Shown here in pieces: positions 15,626-22,857 of a DNA stretch of 28,825 nucleotides. The notes under the pieces were generated by a model. That model worked only from the letters and a program-made list of their open reading frames with translations. It had not been told where the DNA came from and searched no databases. Position numbers and translations under genes: made by a program. The stretch spans positions 1 through 28,825 of the forward strand of contig DOJV01000020.1 in NCBI GenBank assembly GCA_003511125.1, written 5' to 3'. The DNA is from Candidatus Uhrbacteria bacterium (GTDB lineage Bacteria; Patescibacteriota; Patescibacteriia; UBA9934; GWF2-40-263). Position 1 is the first letter of the stretch; the number at the start of each line of letters is the position of its first letter.

Positions 15626-16867
15626 ATGTCGACTATGAATTTTCTTAAATACAATTCCGATAACATGTTTATTGGTCTTTCAAAAAATGATCTTAAAAAA
15701 TTTCAACCAAAAATAAAACAAGCCGAAGCGGCTTTAAAAAATCTACAAGCCTCTGGCCAACAAGGTTTTTTTAATTTGCCTTTTGACATTCCAGGTGCCA
15801 AAACTATTGAAAAAAAAGCCAAAGAAGTTCAAAAAAAATTCTCTCGATTGCTAGTAATTGGCATTGGTGGTTCAGATCTTGGGGCCCGAGCTGTTTGGCA
15901 GGCTTGTCCGGGAAAAAAGATGGAAGTGGTTTTTTTAAGCAACACCGATCCCGATACTGTGGCTATGGTTTTAAATCTTTCACCAGAGGAGTGGAAGAAG
16001 ACGGCTATCAACGTGGTTTCCAAATCCGGTTCAACTGTTGAAACCATGTCTAATTTTATGGTGGCCCGCGAAAGGCTTATTCGTTCAATCGGCCAAACCG
16101 CGCACCGGGCTCATATTTACGTTACCACAGAGGTAGATGGCAAATTAGCTCTCTGGGCCACAGAGCAGGGTTACGAGGTCCTGGCGCACCCTAAAAACGT
16201 TGGTGGACGCTTTTCTGTTTTATCACTCGTTGGATTATTTCCGGTTGCTTGTGGCGGCGTGCCAATTACCAGACTTTTAGCCGGAGCCAGGGAAGTTGTT
16301 TATTCCGAAGCCGCTAATTTTGCCGCCTTACAATTCTTGGCCTATAAAAAAGGACAAGAGATTCAGGTTTTAATGCCATACTCAGACAGTCTTGGTAATT
16401 TTCCTTTTTGGTATCGTCAATTGTGGGCCGAGTCGTTGGGTAAAAAGGGTCAAGGACCGACACCAATTGCCGCTCGTGGCACCATTGATCAACATTCGCA
16501 AATCCAGCTTTACAACGACGGTCCAAATAATAAAACCATTACGTTTATCGAAATCGAAAAATTTAAAAACCGTATTAAAATTCCTAAAAATATTCCGGGT
16601 CTCGATCATGTTTCTGACAAGGATTTTTCAGATTTAATGCATTCCGAACTCCACGGAACAGCTGAAGCACTAAAAAAGAACAAGAGAATGAACGGAAAAA
16701 TTTCTATTCCAACACTTTCACCCGAATCTCTTGGTGCTCTGTTTCAATTCTTTATTTTGGCCGCGGCTTTTTCGGGCGAGTTTTACGGTATTAACGCCTA
16801 TAACCAACCGGGTGTAGAGGAAGGGAAGAGACTAGCCCGAAAAGAGCTTGCGGGACAAAAAGCTTGA
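15626..16867 (+). CDS. pgi: Glucose-6-phosphate isomerase
   Basis: A 413-residue enzyme interconverting glucose 6-phosphate and fructose 6-phosphate. The two sugar isomerase (SIS) domains are visible: RLLVIGIGGSDLGARAVWQA, VVSKSGSTVETMSNFMVAR, the first family signature GGRFSVLSLVGLFPVACGG, and, at the C-terminus, NAYNQPGVEEGKRLARKEL. At 413 residues it belongs to the short form seen in Gram-positive bacteria and CPR rather than the 550-residue E. coli type. The start is ATG 15626; a second ATG three codons later (15635) cannot be ruled out. A strong terminator follows 46 nt after the stop. Confidence 0.94.
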   Translation: MSTMNFLKYNSDNMFIGLSKNDLKKFQPKIKQAEAALKNLQASGQQGFFNLPFDIPGAKTIEKKAKEVQKKFSRLLVIGIGGSDLGARAVWQACPGKKMEVVFLSNTDPDTVAMVLNLSPEEWKKTAINVVSKSGSTVETMSNFMVARERLIRSIGQTAHRAHIYVTTEVDGKLALWATEQGYEVLAHPKNVGGRFSVLSLVGLFPVACGGVPITRLLAGAREVVYSEAANFAALQFLAYKKGQEIQVLMPYSDSLGNFPFWYRQLWAESLGKKGQGPTPIAARGTIDQHSQIQLYNDGPNNKTITFIEIEKFKNRIKIPKNIPGLDHVSDKDFSDLMHSELHGTAEALKKNKRMNGKISIPTLSPESLGALFQFFILAAAFSGEFYGINAYNQPGVEEGKRLARKELAGQKA

Positions 16868-16913
16868 TACCGGGAAAATTTAGATGACTACCGGAAAATT
16901 TTTAAAAGATTTT

Positions 16914-16945
16914 AAAAAAGAGTCAGCCTCACCCTGCTCTTTTTT
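16914..16945 (+). terminator. Rho-independent terminator of pgi
   Basis: AAAAAAGAG (16914-16922) pairs with CTCTTTTTT (16937-16945), and CAG/CTG extends the stem inside after one bulged T. The 3' arm supplies the T-run. Being A/T-run on both sides, it could work in both directions. It closes the lysS-alr-ftsQ-pgi stretch. Confidence 0.75.
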
Positions 16946-17268
16946 AGTGTCATTTATTTTACGACACAAGATTATAATTTTAATAATAAACAGAGAAGAG
17001 AGGAAATAAAAATAGACAACAAAAAATTTCGTATTCCATTAACCCTCAACGATTTCGATCTTGGACACATAGAATTTTAGATCCTTTTCGGTCTCAGAGG
17101 TACTCGGGATACACTTAAAACCAAATTCGAAAAACCACCGAAGTGTCTAAAAGACTCAAAAAGAAGAAGTCTGTGAATTACTTAGGAAAAACGAGTTTTC
17201 TGTTTAGTTTTTAGGGTACCTAGGATACCTTGAATTTCACACAGCGCATTTTAAAGGCTTGGGTTTTT

Positions 17269-17331
17269 GGAGATATTGGAAGTATTGGAAGTAGAAGACG
17301 TAGAAAGCGTAGAAATTGTAGATTTATCAGA
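17269..17331 (+). repeat. Second 9-nt-period repeat array
   Basis: Seven units of 9 nt follow in register: GGAGATATT, GGAAGTATT, GGAAGTAGA, AGACGTAGA, AAGCGTAGA, AATTGTAGA, TTTATCAGA. The core GTAGAA repeated every 9 nt is the same as in the alr-ftsQ hairpin repeat, but this copy has no mirrored half. Confidence 0.7.
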
Positions 17332-17663
17332 TAACTGCTGCCCTGTAAATCACCGACAATGTTTTTAGTGTCGTCTAAGTTTCATTGTACGACACATTAT
17401 TTCTTGTTTGTTTGTGGAGTAACACGCTCTGTTTAGGTCATTCTCTACCCCAGCTTTTACAAAATACGACCAACTTTGAAGCATTCAGATTTTCCAAAAA
17501 GAATTTCTGGAGACACCAGACATTCACAATTATTTCAAAAGTATTCTCGATTATTCAGTGTTCGTCTTTCAAGAACAAAATTCCGACAATCACCGAAATT
17601 TTGATATTTTTTTTAGTCCCCCTGCCCTGTTTTGGTTTAAGACCTTTCTTGCGTCGTAAAAGT

Positions 17664-17688
17664 AAAGAAGCACGAATTGTGCTTCTTT
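17664..17688. terminator. Hairpin, possible terminator facing the minus-strand genes
   Basis: AAAGAAGCAC (17664-17673) and GTGCTTCTTT (17679-17688) form a perfect 10-bp stem with a GAATT loop. It lies 112 nt beyond the 3' end of the minus-strand gene at 17800 and could end that transcript, although the T-run is short. Confidence 0.45.
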
Positions 17689-17723
17689 CTCAATCCACCT
17701 CTTGTACTCGAAACTAGATTCTT

Positions 17724-17754
17724 CCTGCCATCGCTCGCGGCGAGCTATGGCAGG
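17724..17754. repeat. 31-nt GC-rich REP-like hairpin
   Basis: CCTGCCAT (17724-17731) pairs with ATGGCAGG (17747-17754), and inside it GCTCGC pairs with GCGAGC around one G, with one C/T mismatch between the two stems. It stands in AT-rich surroundings 46 nt from the end of the minus-strand operon and looks like a dispersed intergenic repeat. Confidence 0.6.
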
Positions 17755-17799
17755 TGCGGCGCGTGGCGCTCAGAATACAGAGAGGCTCTCAAGATGTTC

Positions 17800-18012
17800 T
17801 TAAGCTATTCCGGCCAAAGTGGCAAAATCAGTAAAGTAGGACAACAACAGAATTGCCAGGCCAACAAACCAAGCGGCCACCAAAATCAAAATAAAAGCTT
17901 TGATGTTGGGATCGTCTTTCATGATTGAAAGAATCATCCAAACCGAGAAGCCGACGAATCCGAAAATCGGCATAATTAATAGAAACCAACCGATTGATAA
18001 AAGCCAAGACAT
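17800..18012 (-). CDS. Small two-helix membrane protein
   Basis: A 70-residue protein made almost wholly of two membrane helices (about residues 4-29 and 37-60), joined by the short charged loop MKDDPNIKA. It resembles the short phospholipase D-nuclease N-terminal/PLDc_N or superinfection-immunity style of two-helix proteins, but I do not assign a family. The gene follows the M23 hydrolase gene by 24 nt on the same strand and is probably co-transcribed with it. There is no Shine-Dalgarno sequence, which matches most backbone genes here. Confidence 0.6.
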   Translation of the reverse strand: MSWLLSIGWFLLIMPIFGFVGFSVWMILSIMKDDPNIKAFILILVAAWFVGLAILLLSYFTDFATLAGIA

Positions 18013-18036
18013 ATTTTTTAAAAAATAATTTTATAA

Positions 18037-19248
18037 TTAGTAAGCCACTAAATAATTCATGGGATTGGTTGGAATACCGTCTTTACGAACTTCGAAGTGC
18101 AAGTGTGGTCCGGTTGATAAACCGGCGCCAGGCATACCCGGTCGACCACCTGACAACCCCACAGCCTCACCACGAGCCATAAATTGATCTGGTTCGACTA
18201 GAATTTTAGAAAGGTGCGCATAAAGTGTGGCAATACCGTTAGCATGGATAACCAAAACATAATAACCATACTGAGTTCCCTCTTTTACCCAAGCCACATA
18301 TCCTGGGGCCACGGATTTGATTGGTGTACCAACAGAAACCGGAATATCGATTCCCGGGTGTTCAAACAAATACCTGAAAGGATAAGTTGGATCATGAAAG
18401 GTGGCCGAAAGGCCTCTTTCGGGGTAAACCGGCCAAGACAAAGCCGAACTGTCACCTGCCGAATCGCCGTCTTTTAATTTTTGTTCGATGCCGTACTGTA
18501 AATTGGCAATTTGGCGATTAACGTATTGTTCTTCGGCCAGCAATTCGTTTAACAAGGACTGAAAATTAGCCTCGGATTGCGCGGTTTCGGCGATTAAAAC
18601 TGTTTTGGCTTCTTTTTGATTTCCTAGCAACTCAATTTTATCGGCAAGATCTTTTTGTAAAGATTCAAGAGTTAATAAATGATTTTCTTGTTCTTGTTTG
18701 TGAGTTTGAAGAGAAATTTTAGTTTCTTTTGTCTGTTCAAGAGAATTACTAAGATCGGAATTTATGGTTTCTAGATCCTCGATTCGACCAAACAAATCTG
18801 AAAAAGATTCGGTACCAAAAAACCATTCTACCACCGAGACCCGATCGGCAACCCGGATCTCTCTTAAAATTGAAGCCATGATTTCGGCTTGACGATCTAA
18901 AGTTTCTTGACTTTCAGCGATGGAATTTTCTGTTAATTTTATTTCTGAATCAGTGGTAGAAATTTCTTCGTTGGTTAATTGAATTTCCAATTCGGTTTGG
19001 GCTTCATGATTGTCCAAAATTTCGATTTCGTTAGACAAAGAAATTTGTTGGCTTTCAGCTTGTTTGATTTTTGCTTGATAGTCGTTAATTTTGCTATTAA
19101 TTTGATCAATTTTAACTTTTCGAGCGGCGATTTCGTCGTTAATTTGCTGAATGTCTTCCCCGGTTTCGGCTAAAACCAAAATTGATCCGCTTTGAAAAAA
19201 CAGACTACTAATGATTGAAACGAAAATTAATTTCCTCCAAAAATCCAT
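18037..19248 (-). CDS. M23 peptidoglycan hydrolase, NlpD/EnvC-like
   Basis: A 403-residue secreted or anchored murein hydrolase (activator). An N-terminal signal or anchor (about residues 6-27) precedes a long coiled coil (about 30-255: QQINDEIAARKVKIDQINSK and many similar heptads), as in EnvC and PcsB. The C-terminal LytM/M23 domain keeps all metal ligands: His297 and Asp301 in EHPGIDIPVSVGTP, His345 in YAHLS, and His382/His384 in GPHLHFEV, so it is likely an active endopeptidase rather than a degenerate activator. The start codon is 3 nt beyond the broken gltX 3' end; the two formed an operon with gltX first. With the foreign gltX now upstream, transcription probably still arrives from there. 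Confidence 0.9.
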   Translation of the reverse strand: MDFWRKLIFVSIISSLFFQSGSILVLAETGEDIQQINDEIAARKVKIDQINSKINDYQAKIKQAESQQISLSNEIEILDNHEAQTELEIQLTNEEISTTDSEIKLTENSIAESQETLDRQAEIMASILREIRVADRVSVVEWFFGTESFSDLFGRIEDLETINSDLSNSLEQTKETKISLQTHKQEQENHLLTLESLQKDLADKIELLGNQKEAKTVLIAETAQSEANFQSLLNELLAEEQYVNRQIANLQYGIEQKLKDGDSAGDSSALSWPVYPERGLSATFHDPTYPFRYLFEHPGIDIPVSVGTPIKSVAPGYVAWVKEGTQYGYYVLVIHANGIATLYAHLSKILVEPDQFMARGEAVGLSGGRPGMPGAGLSTGPHLHFEVRKDGIPTNPMNYLVAY

Positions 19249-19251
19249 AGG

Positions 19252-19482
19252 TTAGGCACGAAGAAGATTGCCGGCGTAATTTAAACGTTTTAGAGTTTCG
19301 GCTTGACCCAAGACCCAAATAAGTTCAAAAGGACTTGGTGAAGTGGCCGAGCCTGACAAAGCGGCACGTAGCGGCCAAAGAACACTGCCGTTTTGTAAAC
19401 CATTACTTTCAATATACTCCCGAACGGCCTTTTCGACCAGCTCGATAGAGGACAAAATTTCTTCTCTGTTGTTTTTTTCAGA
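19252..19482 (-). pseudogene. gltX: C-terminal fragment of the native glutamyl-tRNA synthetase gene
   Basis: About 77 codons remain in frame, from SEKNNREEILSSIELVEKAV to the stop at 19252. The piece VLWPLRAALSGSATSPSPFEL is the conserved end of the GluRS anticodon-binding domain, followed by the usual final LGQAETLKRLNYA segment. Upstream in frame there is a TGA at 19483-19485, and homology stops there. A TTG at 19455 would allow a 67-residue peptide, but it would be only a fragment of an enzyme. The matching 5' end of the gene lies 7.4 kb away at 26905-27018, on the same strand. The fragment's sequence is not the end of the complete GluRS encoded next door, so it is not a duplicate of that gene. 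Confidence 0.88.
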
Positions 19483-19575
19483 TCAGAATTTATGGATTGT
19501 ACTCCGGAAGCTTTTTTAAAAATTTATTTTTTTGATAATATTAGCAAGCAAAATCGAACTCTTTATAACGTAAAA

Positions 19576-21246
19576 TTAAGACACGAGATTCAATCGACTT
19601 ATAACCCTTTGTCTCCCCATCACCTTGATCATTGAATATAGATCGGGTGTTTGTGTCGAGCCTGATAGTAAAATTCTAAATATTTTCACCATATCTCCAA
19701 TGTTTCCCCTGAAAAGATGGGGATTATTTTTTTGCATTCTTACGCTTTCGGCATAATTATAGTTATTTCCAATTTCTTTCATTTTTGAAAACCATACTTC
19801 CTTTGAATCACCGTCCTCAAAGCTCTCAATAAATTCATTGATGATTTTTTTTACTTCGTTCAAATCAAAACCATTATGCAATAAAATTTGTTCTTTCTTT
19901 TTTTTATTTAAATCAAAATATTCGTCAAAAAAGAACATAAATTTTTCTTTCATGTCTGAATATTTGATTAAGTCTTTTCTTGCTTTCTCTGTCTCACCCC
20001 TTTCAATGCTAAGAATATTTTTTGCGTAATCGGCATTATTTACCAAGACCGATGCAAAAGACCGGTCGTTCTCTTTTGCCCATTTTAACACCTCTTCGTA
20101 TAGATCACCAGCAGTCATTCCGGCGATTATTTGTTTGCTTATATGATTTAATTTATCAAAATCAAATAATGCACCATTGCATTTCTTTAATCGCTCGAAA
20201 CTAATATTAAAAAGCTCTATTTGTTCGTTGGGGTTTTTGTTTCGCCATTTTTCAAAATCGGAATTCATTAAATTAATTAAATAATCAAGAATAGCTTGTT
20301 TAGGATAACCTTCTGCATCAAAATATTCAATGTTTGCTTCCGGATCCTTTCTTTTGCTTAATTTCCTTTTTGAATTGCCAACCTTTTTTTGAATAGGGGC
20401 AATATGCGCATATTTTGGCGCCTCAAACTTTAAAGCTTTGAATAGTTGTAGGTGTATCGGTACTGACGAAAACCACTCATCGCCGCGAATCACGTGTGTT
20501 GTACGCATTAAGTGGTCATCGATCGCGTGTGCAAAATGGTACGTCGGCAGTTTGTCTGATTTCATAATCACGAAATCTTGATCGTTCTCAGGTAATTCTC
20601 TGGTGCCCAAAATTAAATCGGCCACTTTGATTTTTTGTTCAAAACTACCTTCTGAACGAAATCTAATTACAAAAGGCTTCCCCGTCTTAAGCTCTTGCAA
20701 TTGCTCTTCGGGGGTTTTGTGTCTACACACCGCCCACTGGCCAAAATACCCTTGTCGGCTTAGGCTTGACTGCTGTTTTACTCGTAACTCGTCGAGTGTT
20801 TCAGGACTGCAAAAACACGGGTAAGCCTTGCCGTGCTGGAGTAAGTTTTTAATAAACGAAAAATATATCGTGGCCCTAGAACTCTGCACATAAGGTCCGT
20901 ACGATCCGAGCTCTCGCCCGTATTTATCTGGACCCTCGTCAAATTTTAGGCCATATCGCAACAAGGTATTTATAATCAGATTTGTCGAGCCTTCGACTTC
21001 GCGTTTTTTGTCAGTATCTTCAATTCTTAAATAAAACACACCGTCGCTTTGATGGGCAAATAATTTACAAATAAGCGCGGTATATAGACTACCTATATGA
21101 AAAAAACCAGTAGGACTCGGCGCTATTCTTGTTACAAAAGCGGACGCCGATAAATTTCTTGGCGGATATAATTCTTCAAAATAATTCGGATCGGGTAATG
21201 ACTCTGGAAAAACAACTTCGGCGATTTGGTTAAAGATGTCATCCAT
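19576..21246 (-). CDS. gltX: Glutamyl-tRNA synthetase, long Clostridia-like form
   Basis: A complete 556-residue class I synthetase, charging tRNA-Glu. The N-terminal extension IAEVVFPESLPDPNYFEELYPPRNL precedes the catalytic core and is a trait of long Firmicutes GluRS. HIGH is HIGS (50-53) in IAPSPTGFFHIGSLYTAL, and KMSKS is KLSKR (295-299). The zinc-binding set Cys144, Cys146, Cys174 with His176 is intact. RIEDTDKKREVEG is typical. It differs in sequence and length from the broken native gene on both sides of the island, so it is a xenologue and presumably now supplies the cell's GluRS. It has the same orientation as the lost gene. There is no Shine-Dalgarno sequence; a divergent promoter region lies upstream. 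Confidence 0.93.
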   Translation of the reverse strand: MDDIFNQIAEVVFPESLPDPNYFEELYPPRNLSASAFVTRIAPSPTGFFHIGSLYTALICKLFAHQSDGVFYLRIEDTDKKREVEGSTNLIINTLLRYGLKFDEGPDKYGRELGSYGPYVQSSRATIYFSFIKNLLQHGKAYPCFCSPETLDELRVKQQSSLSRQGYFGQWAVCRHKTPEEQLQELKTGKPFVIRFRSEGSFEQKIKVADLILGTRELPENDQDFVIMKSDKLPTYHFAHAIDDHLMRTTHVIRGDEWFSSVPIHLQLFKALKFEAPKYAHIAPIQKKVGNSKRKLSKRKDPEANIEYFDAEGYPKQAILDYLINLMNSDFEKWRNKNPNEQIELFNISFERLKKCNGALFDFDKLNHISKQIIAGMTAGDLYEEVLKWAKENDRSFASVLVNNADYAKNILSIERGETEKARKDLIKYSDMKEKFMFFFDEYFDLNKKKKEQILLHNGFDLNEVKKIINEFIESFEDGDSKEVWFSKMKEIGNNYNYAESVRMQKNNPHLFRGNIGDMVKIFRILLSGSTQTPDLYSMIKVMGRQRVISRLNLVS

Positions 21247-21466
21247 AAAATATAATTAACTACCCTGCAGCAAAGCTCAGAGGAATATTATTGATTAAAA
21301 TTTTTCTTGAAAGACTTGGCTAACCCGTTTTTTATGGTTAGTAAATAAATACCACGTCGTACCTGATTTGCGCATTTCTGACGATTGACCACCAGCATAA
21401 ACCATGTCAGTATTGAGATACCAGGAGCACGCATAGATATTGAAATTATATATAAAAAAAAGTATT
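21247..21466. promoter_or_regulatory. Divergent promoter region between gltX and the island operon
   Basis: Two sigma70-like promoters point right: TTGAGA (21413-21418), 17 nt, GATATT (21436-21441); and TTGAAA (21440-21445), 17 nt, TATTAT (21463-21468). The second matches consensus better, but its -10 box overlaps the small ORF's ATG at 21467. A small hairpin, CTAACC (21320-21325) with GGTTAG (21336-21341), lies on the gltX side. No operator consensus is recognised. Confidence 0.4.
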
Positions 21467-21604
21467 ATGTCAAAGGAGAAAATCCACCAACAAAAAGACT
21501 CTTACAACAACCACCGAATCCATTTCGACTCTAAAAATGTCACCGACAACTTTCAGGAACAAAATAAGTCTGAAATAATCATGGATATTTTTATTTCGTT
21601 ATGA
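21467..21604 (+). CDS. 45-residue small ORF coupled to the decarboxylase gene
   Basis: The peptide begins MSKEKIHQQKDSYNNHRI and ends DIFISL. It is very polar (Asn, Gln, Lys, His), with no Cys, membrane helix or signal peptide. Its stop overlaps the start of the decarboxylase gene in an ATGA (21601-21604), an arrangement found between real coupled genes elsewhere in this window. Against it: there is no Shine-Dalgarno sequence, and the best promoter-like sequence has its -10 box over the start codon. It could be a leader peptide, a precursor peptide for the radical SAM protein, or untranslated leader; I cannot choose. Confidence 0.4.
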   Translation: MSKEKIHQQKDSYNNHRIHFDSKNVTDNFQEQNKSEIIMDIFISL

Positions 21605-22857
21605 AAAAAACATCTACACTAAAAAAAACGGGGGGGGATACTACAAATTTATTGAAGATGGACAGTCGTGGTGATAGACAAAACAAAATTATTGGATACC
21701 TAAATTCCATACCACATCCGATGGCTGTAGCTGCATATATAAAAGCATTACGATCAAATCCAAATAATTTAGGTCTTCAAATAAAAACCCAAAACGTCTC
21801 GGGTTTTAAAGGGAGTAACATGGCTGAAAAAAAGGTCATCACTGAGTTAATTGTTTTTTTTGGAGGAGATAAAAATATTTGGGGATATATTTCGCCTGGC
21901 GGCACCGAATCAAATATTGTAGCATTATGGGCAACGCGGAATTTTTATAAGTCATCGAAAATCGCGGTAATTGGATCTTTTCTGACTCATTATTCAATAA
22001 TAAAAGCAATAAATATTTTAGGTATCGTTAACGATGGTTATTCGGGTTTTCACGAGCTTGGTACAGATGAAGAAGGTAGAATATTAACAAGGGAGTTAGA
22101 GCAGAAATTAGATAAAATTATTAATAAAGTCGACGGTATTGTAATCGTAGCCAACGTAGGAACCACAATGATTGGTGGGGTTGATGAAGTTAGCAAGATT
22201 AATACAATAGTAAATAAATACCGAAAAAACAAAAAAAAATCGAAAATCCATATTCATGTTGACGCGGCTTTTGGGGGGTTGGTTGCGCCCTTTGTTTTTG
22301 AAAAACACCTAGGTTTTAAAAATTCCAACGTTTTTTCGCTAACGGTTGATATGCATAAAATGGGTCTCGTGCCTTTTGGTAGCGGGATTATTTTGATGAA
22401 AAAACAATTATTTAAAAAAATCGGTACTCGGGCTGGCTACATATCATGGAAAGAACAAACGCTTTGTGGTTCTAGACCGGGGGCCGCAGCACATTCTTGT
22501 TTAGTCATGTTGGAAAAATTTTGCTTTAGCGGCTACAAAAAAAACGCAATCAGAGTCTGTGAGATGACTGAATATGTCAAGAAACAACTCGCGGAGCTAC
22601 ATATTGAATTCTATCATGGGGGTCTAAATATAATTTCAATTCGTGATAAAAAACTTAAGTTATGGAACGCGTTGACAAAAGATGGGTATCGTATGCACTA
22701 CCAAAAAAAATTTCCAAATTCTTTAAGAAAACCGAAAGAAAAACTAAATGATTCAATCTGGAATATCGTTATTATGCCCTCGATGTCAAATAAATTTATC
22801 GATCAATTTATTTCGAAAATAAGACAATATGCTAAAACAGAAAAAAGAATCAATTAA
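21601..22857 (+). CDS. Group II PLP decarboxylase (MfnA/tyrosine-aspartate type)
   Basis: A 418-residue fold type I PLP enzyme of the aromatic amino acid/glutamate decarboxylase superfamily, closest in pattern to the MfnA branch of archaea and some bacteria, which decarboxylates tyrosine or aspartate. Conserved pieces: PHPMAVAAY near 39, YISPGGTESN (96-105), HYSIIKA with His130, ANVGTTMIGGVDEV, HVDAAFGG with Asp221, and TVDMHKMGLVPFGSG with the PLP lysine Lys253; GSRPGAAA (291-298) is the active-site loop also seen in MfnA. Product candidates are tyramine, beta-alanine or another primary amine; the sequence does not tell which. The start overlaps the small ORF (ATGA), and the end overlaps the glycosyltransferase start by 29 nt. 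Confidence 0.82.
   Translation: MKKTSTLKKTGGDTTNLLKMDSRGDRQNKIIGYLNSIPHPMAVAAYIKALRSNPNNLGLQIKTQNVSGFKGSNMAEKKVITELIVFFGGDKNIWGYISPGGTESNIVALWATRNFYKSSKIAVIGSFLTHYSIIKAINILGIVNDGYSGFHELGTDEEGRILTRELEQKLDKIINKVDGIVIVANVGTTMIGGVDEVSKINTIVNKYRKNKKKSKIHIHVDAAFGGLVAPFVFEKHLGFKNSNVFSLTVDMHKMGLVPFGSGIILMKKQLFKKIGTRAGYISWKEQTLCGSRPGAAAHSCLVMLEKFCFSGYKKNAIRVCEMTEYVKKQLAELHIEFYHGGLNIISIRDKKLKLWNALTKDGYRMHYQKKFPNSLRKPKEKLNDSIWNIVIMPSMSNKFIDQFISKIRQYAKTEKRIN

Larger units (their letters stand above)
16946..17799. other. Gene-poor stretch with several structured repeats
   Basis: About 850 nt without a convincing gene; one 110-codon reading frame (17385-17717) looks like chance. It holds two diverged copies of TTTTTAGTGTC...ACGACACA, starting at about 16941 and 17364, a 9-nt-period array (17269-17331), a 10-bp hairpin (17664-17688) and a 31-nt GC-rich hairpin (17724-17754). 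The rest is AT-rich and may be a decayed gene or a non-coding RNA locus; I cannot recognise tmRNA, RNase P, 6S or SRP RNA in it. Confidence 0.5.

Noticed and set aside
17385..17717. 110-codon plus-strand reading frame in the gene-poor stretch
   Set aside because: Composition is random-looking (many Phe, Ser, Leu), no recognisable motif, no start signal, and it runs through a hairpin (17664-17688).
19252..19455. Functional 67-residue protein from TTG 19455
   Set aside because: It is only the end of the GluRS anticodon-binding domain and the frame continues upstream in gltX-like sequence, so it is a remnant.
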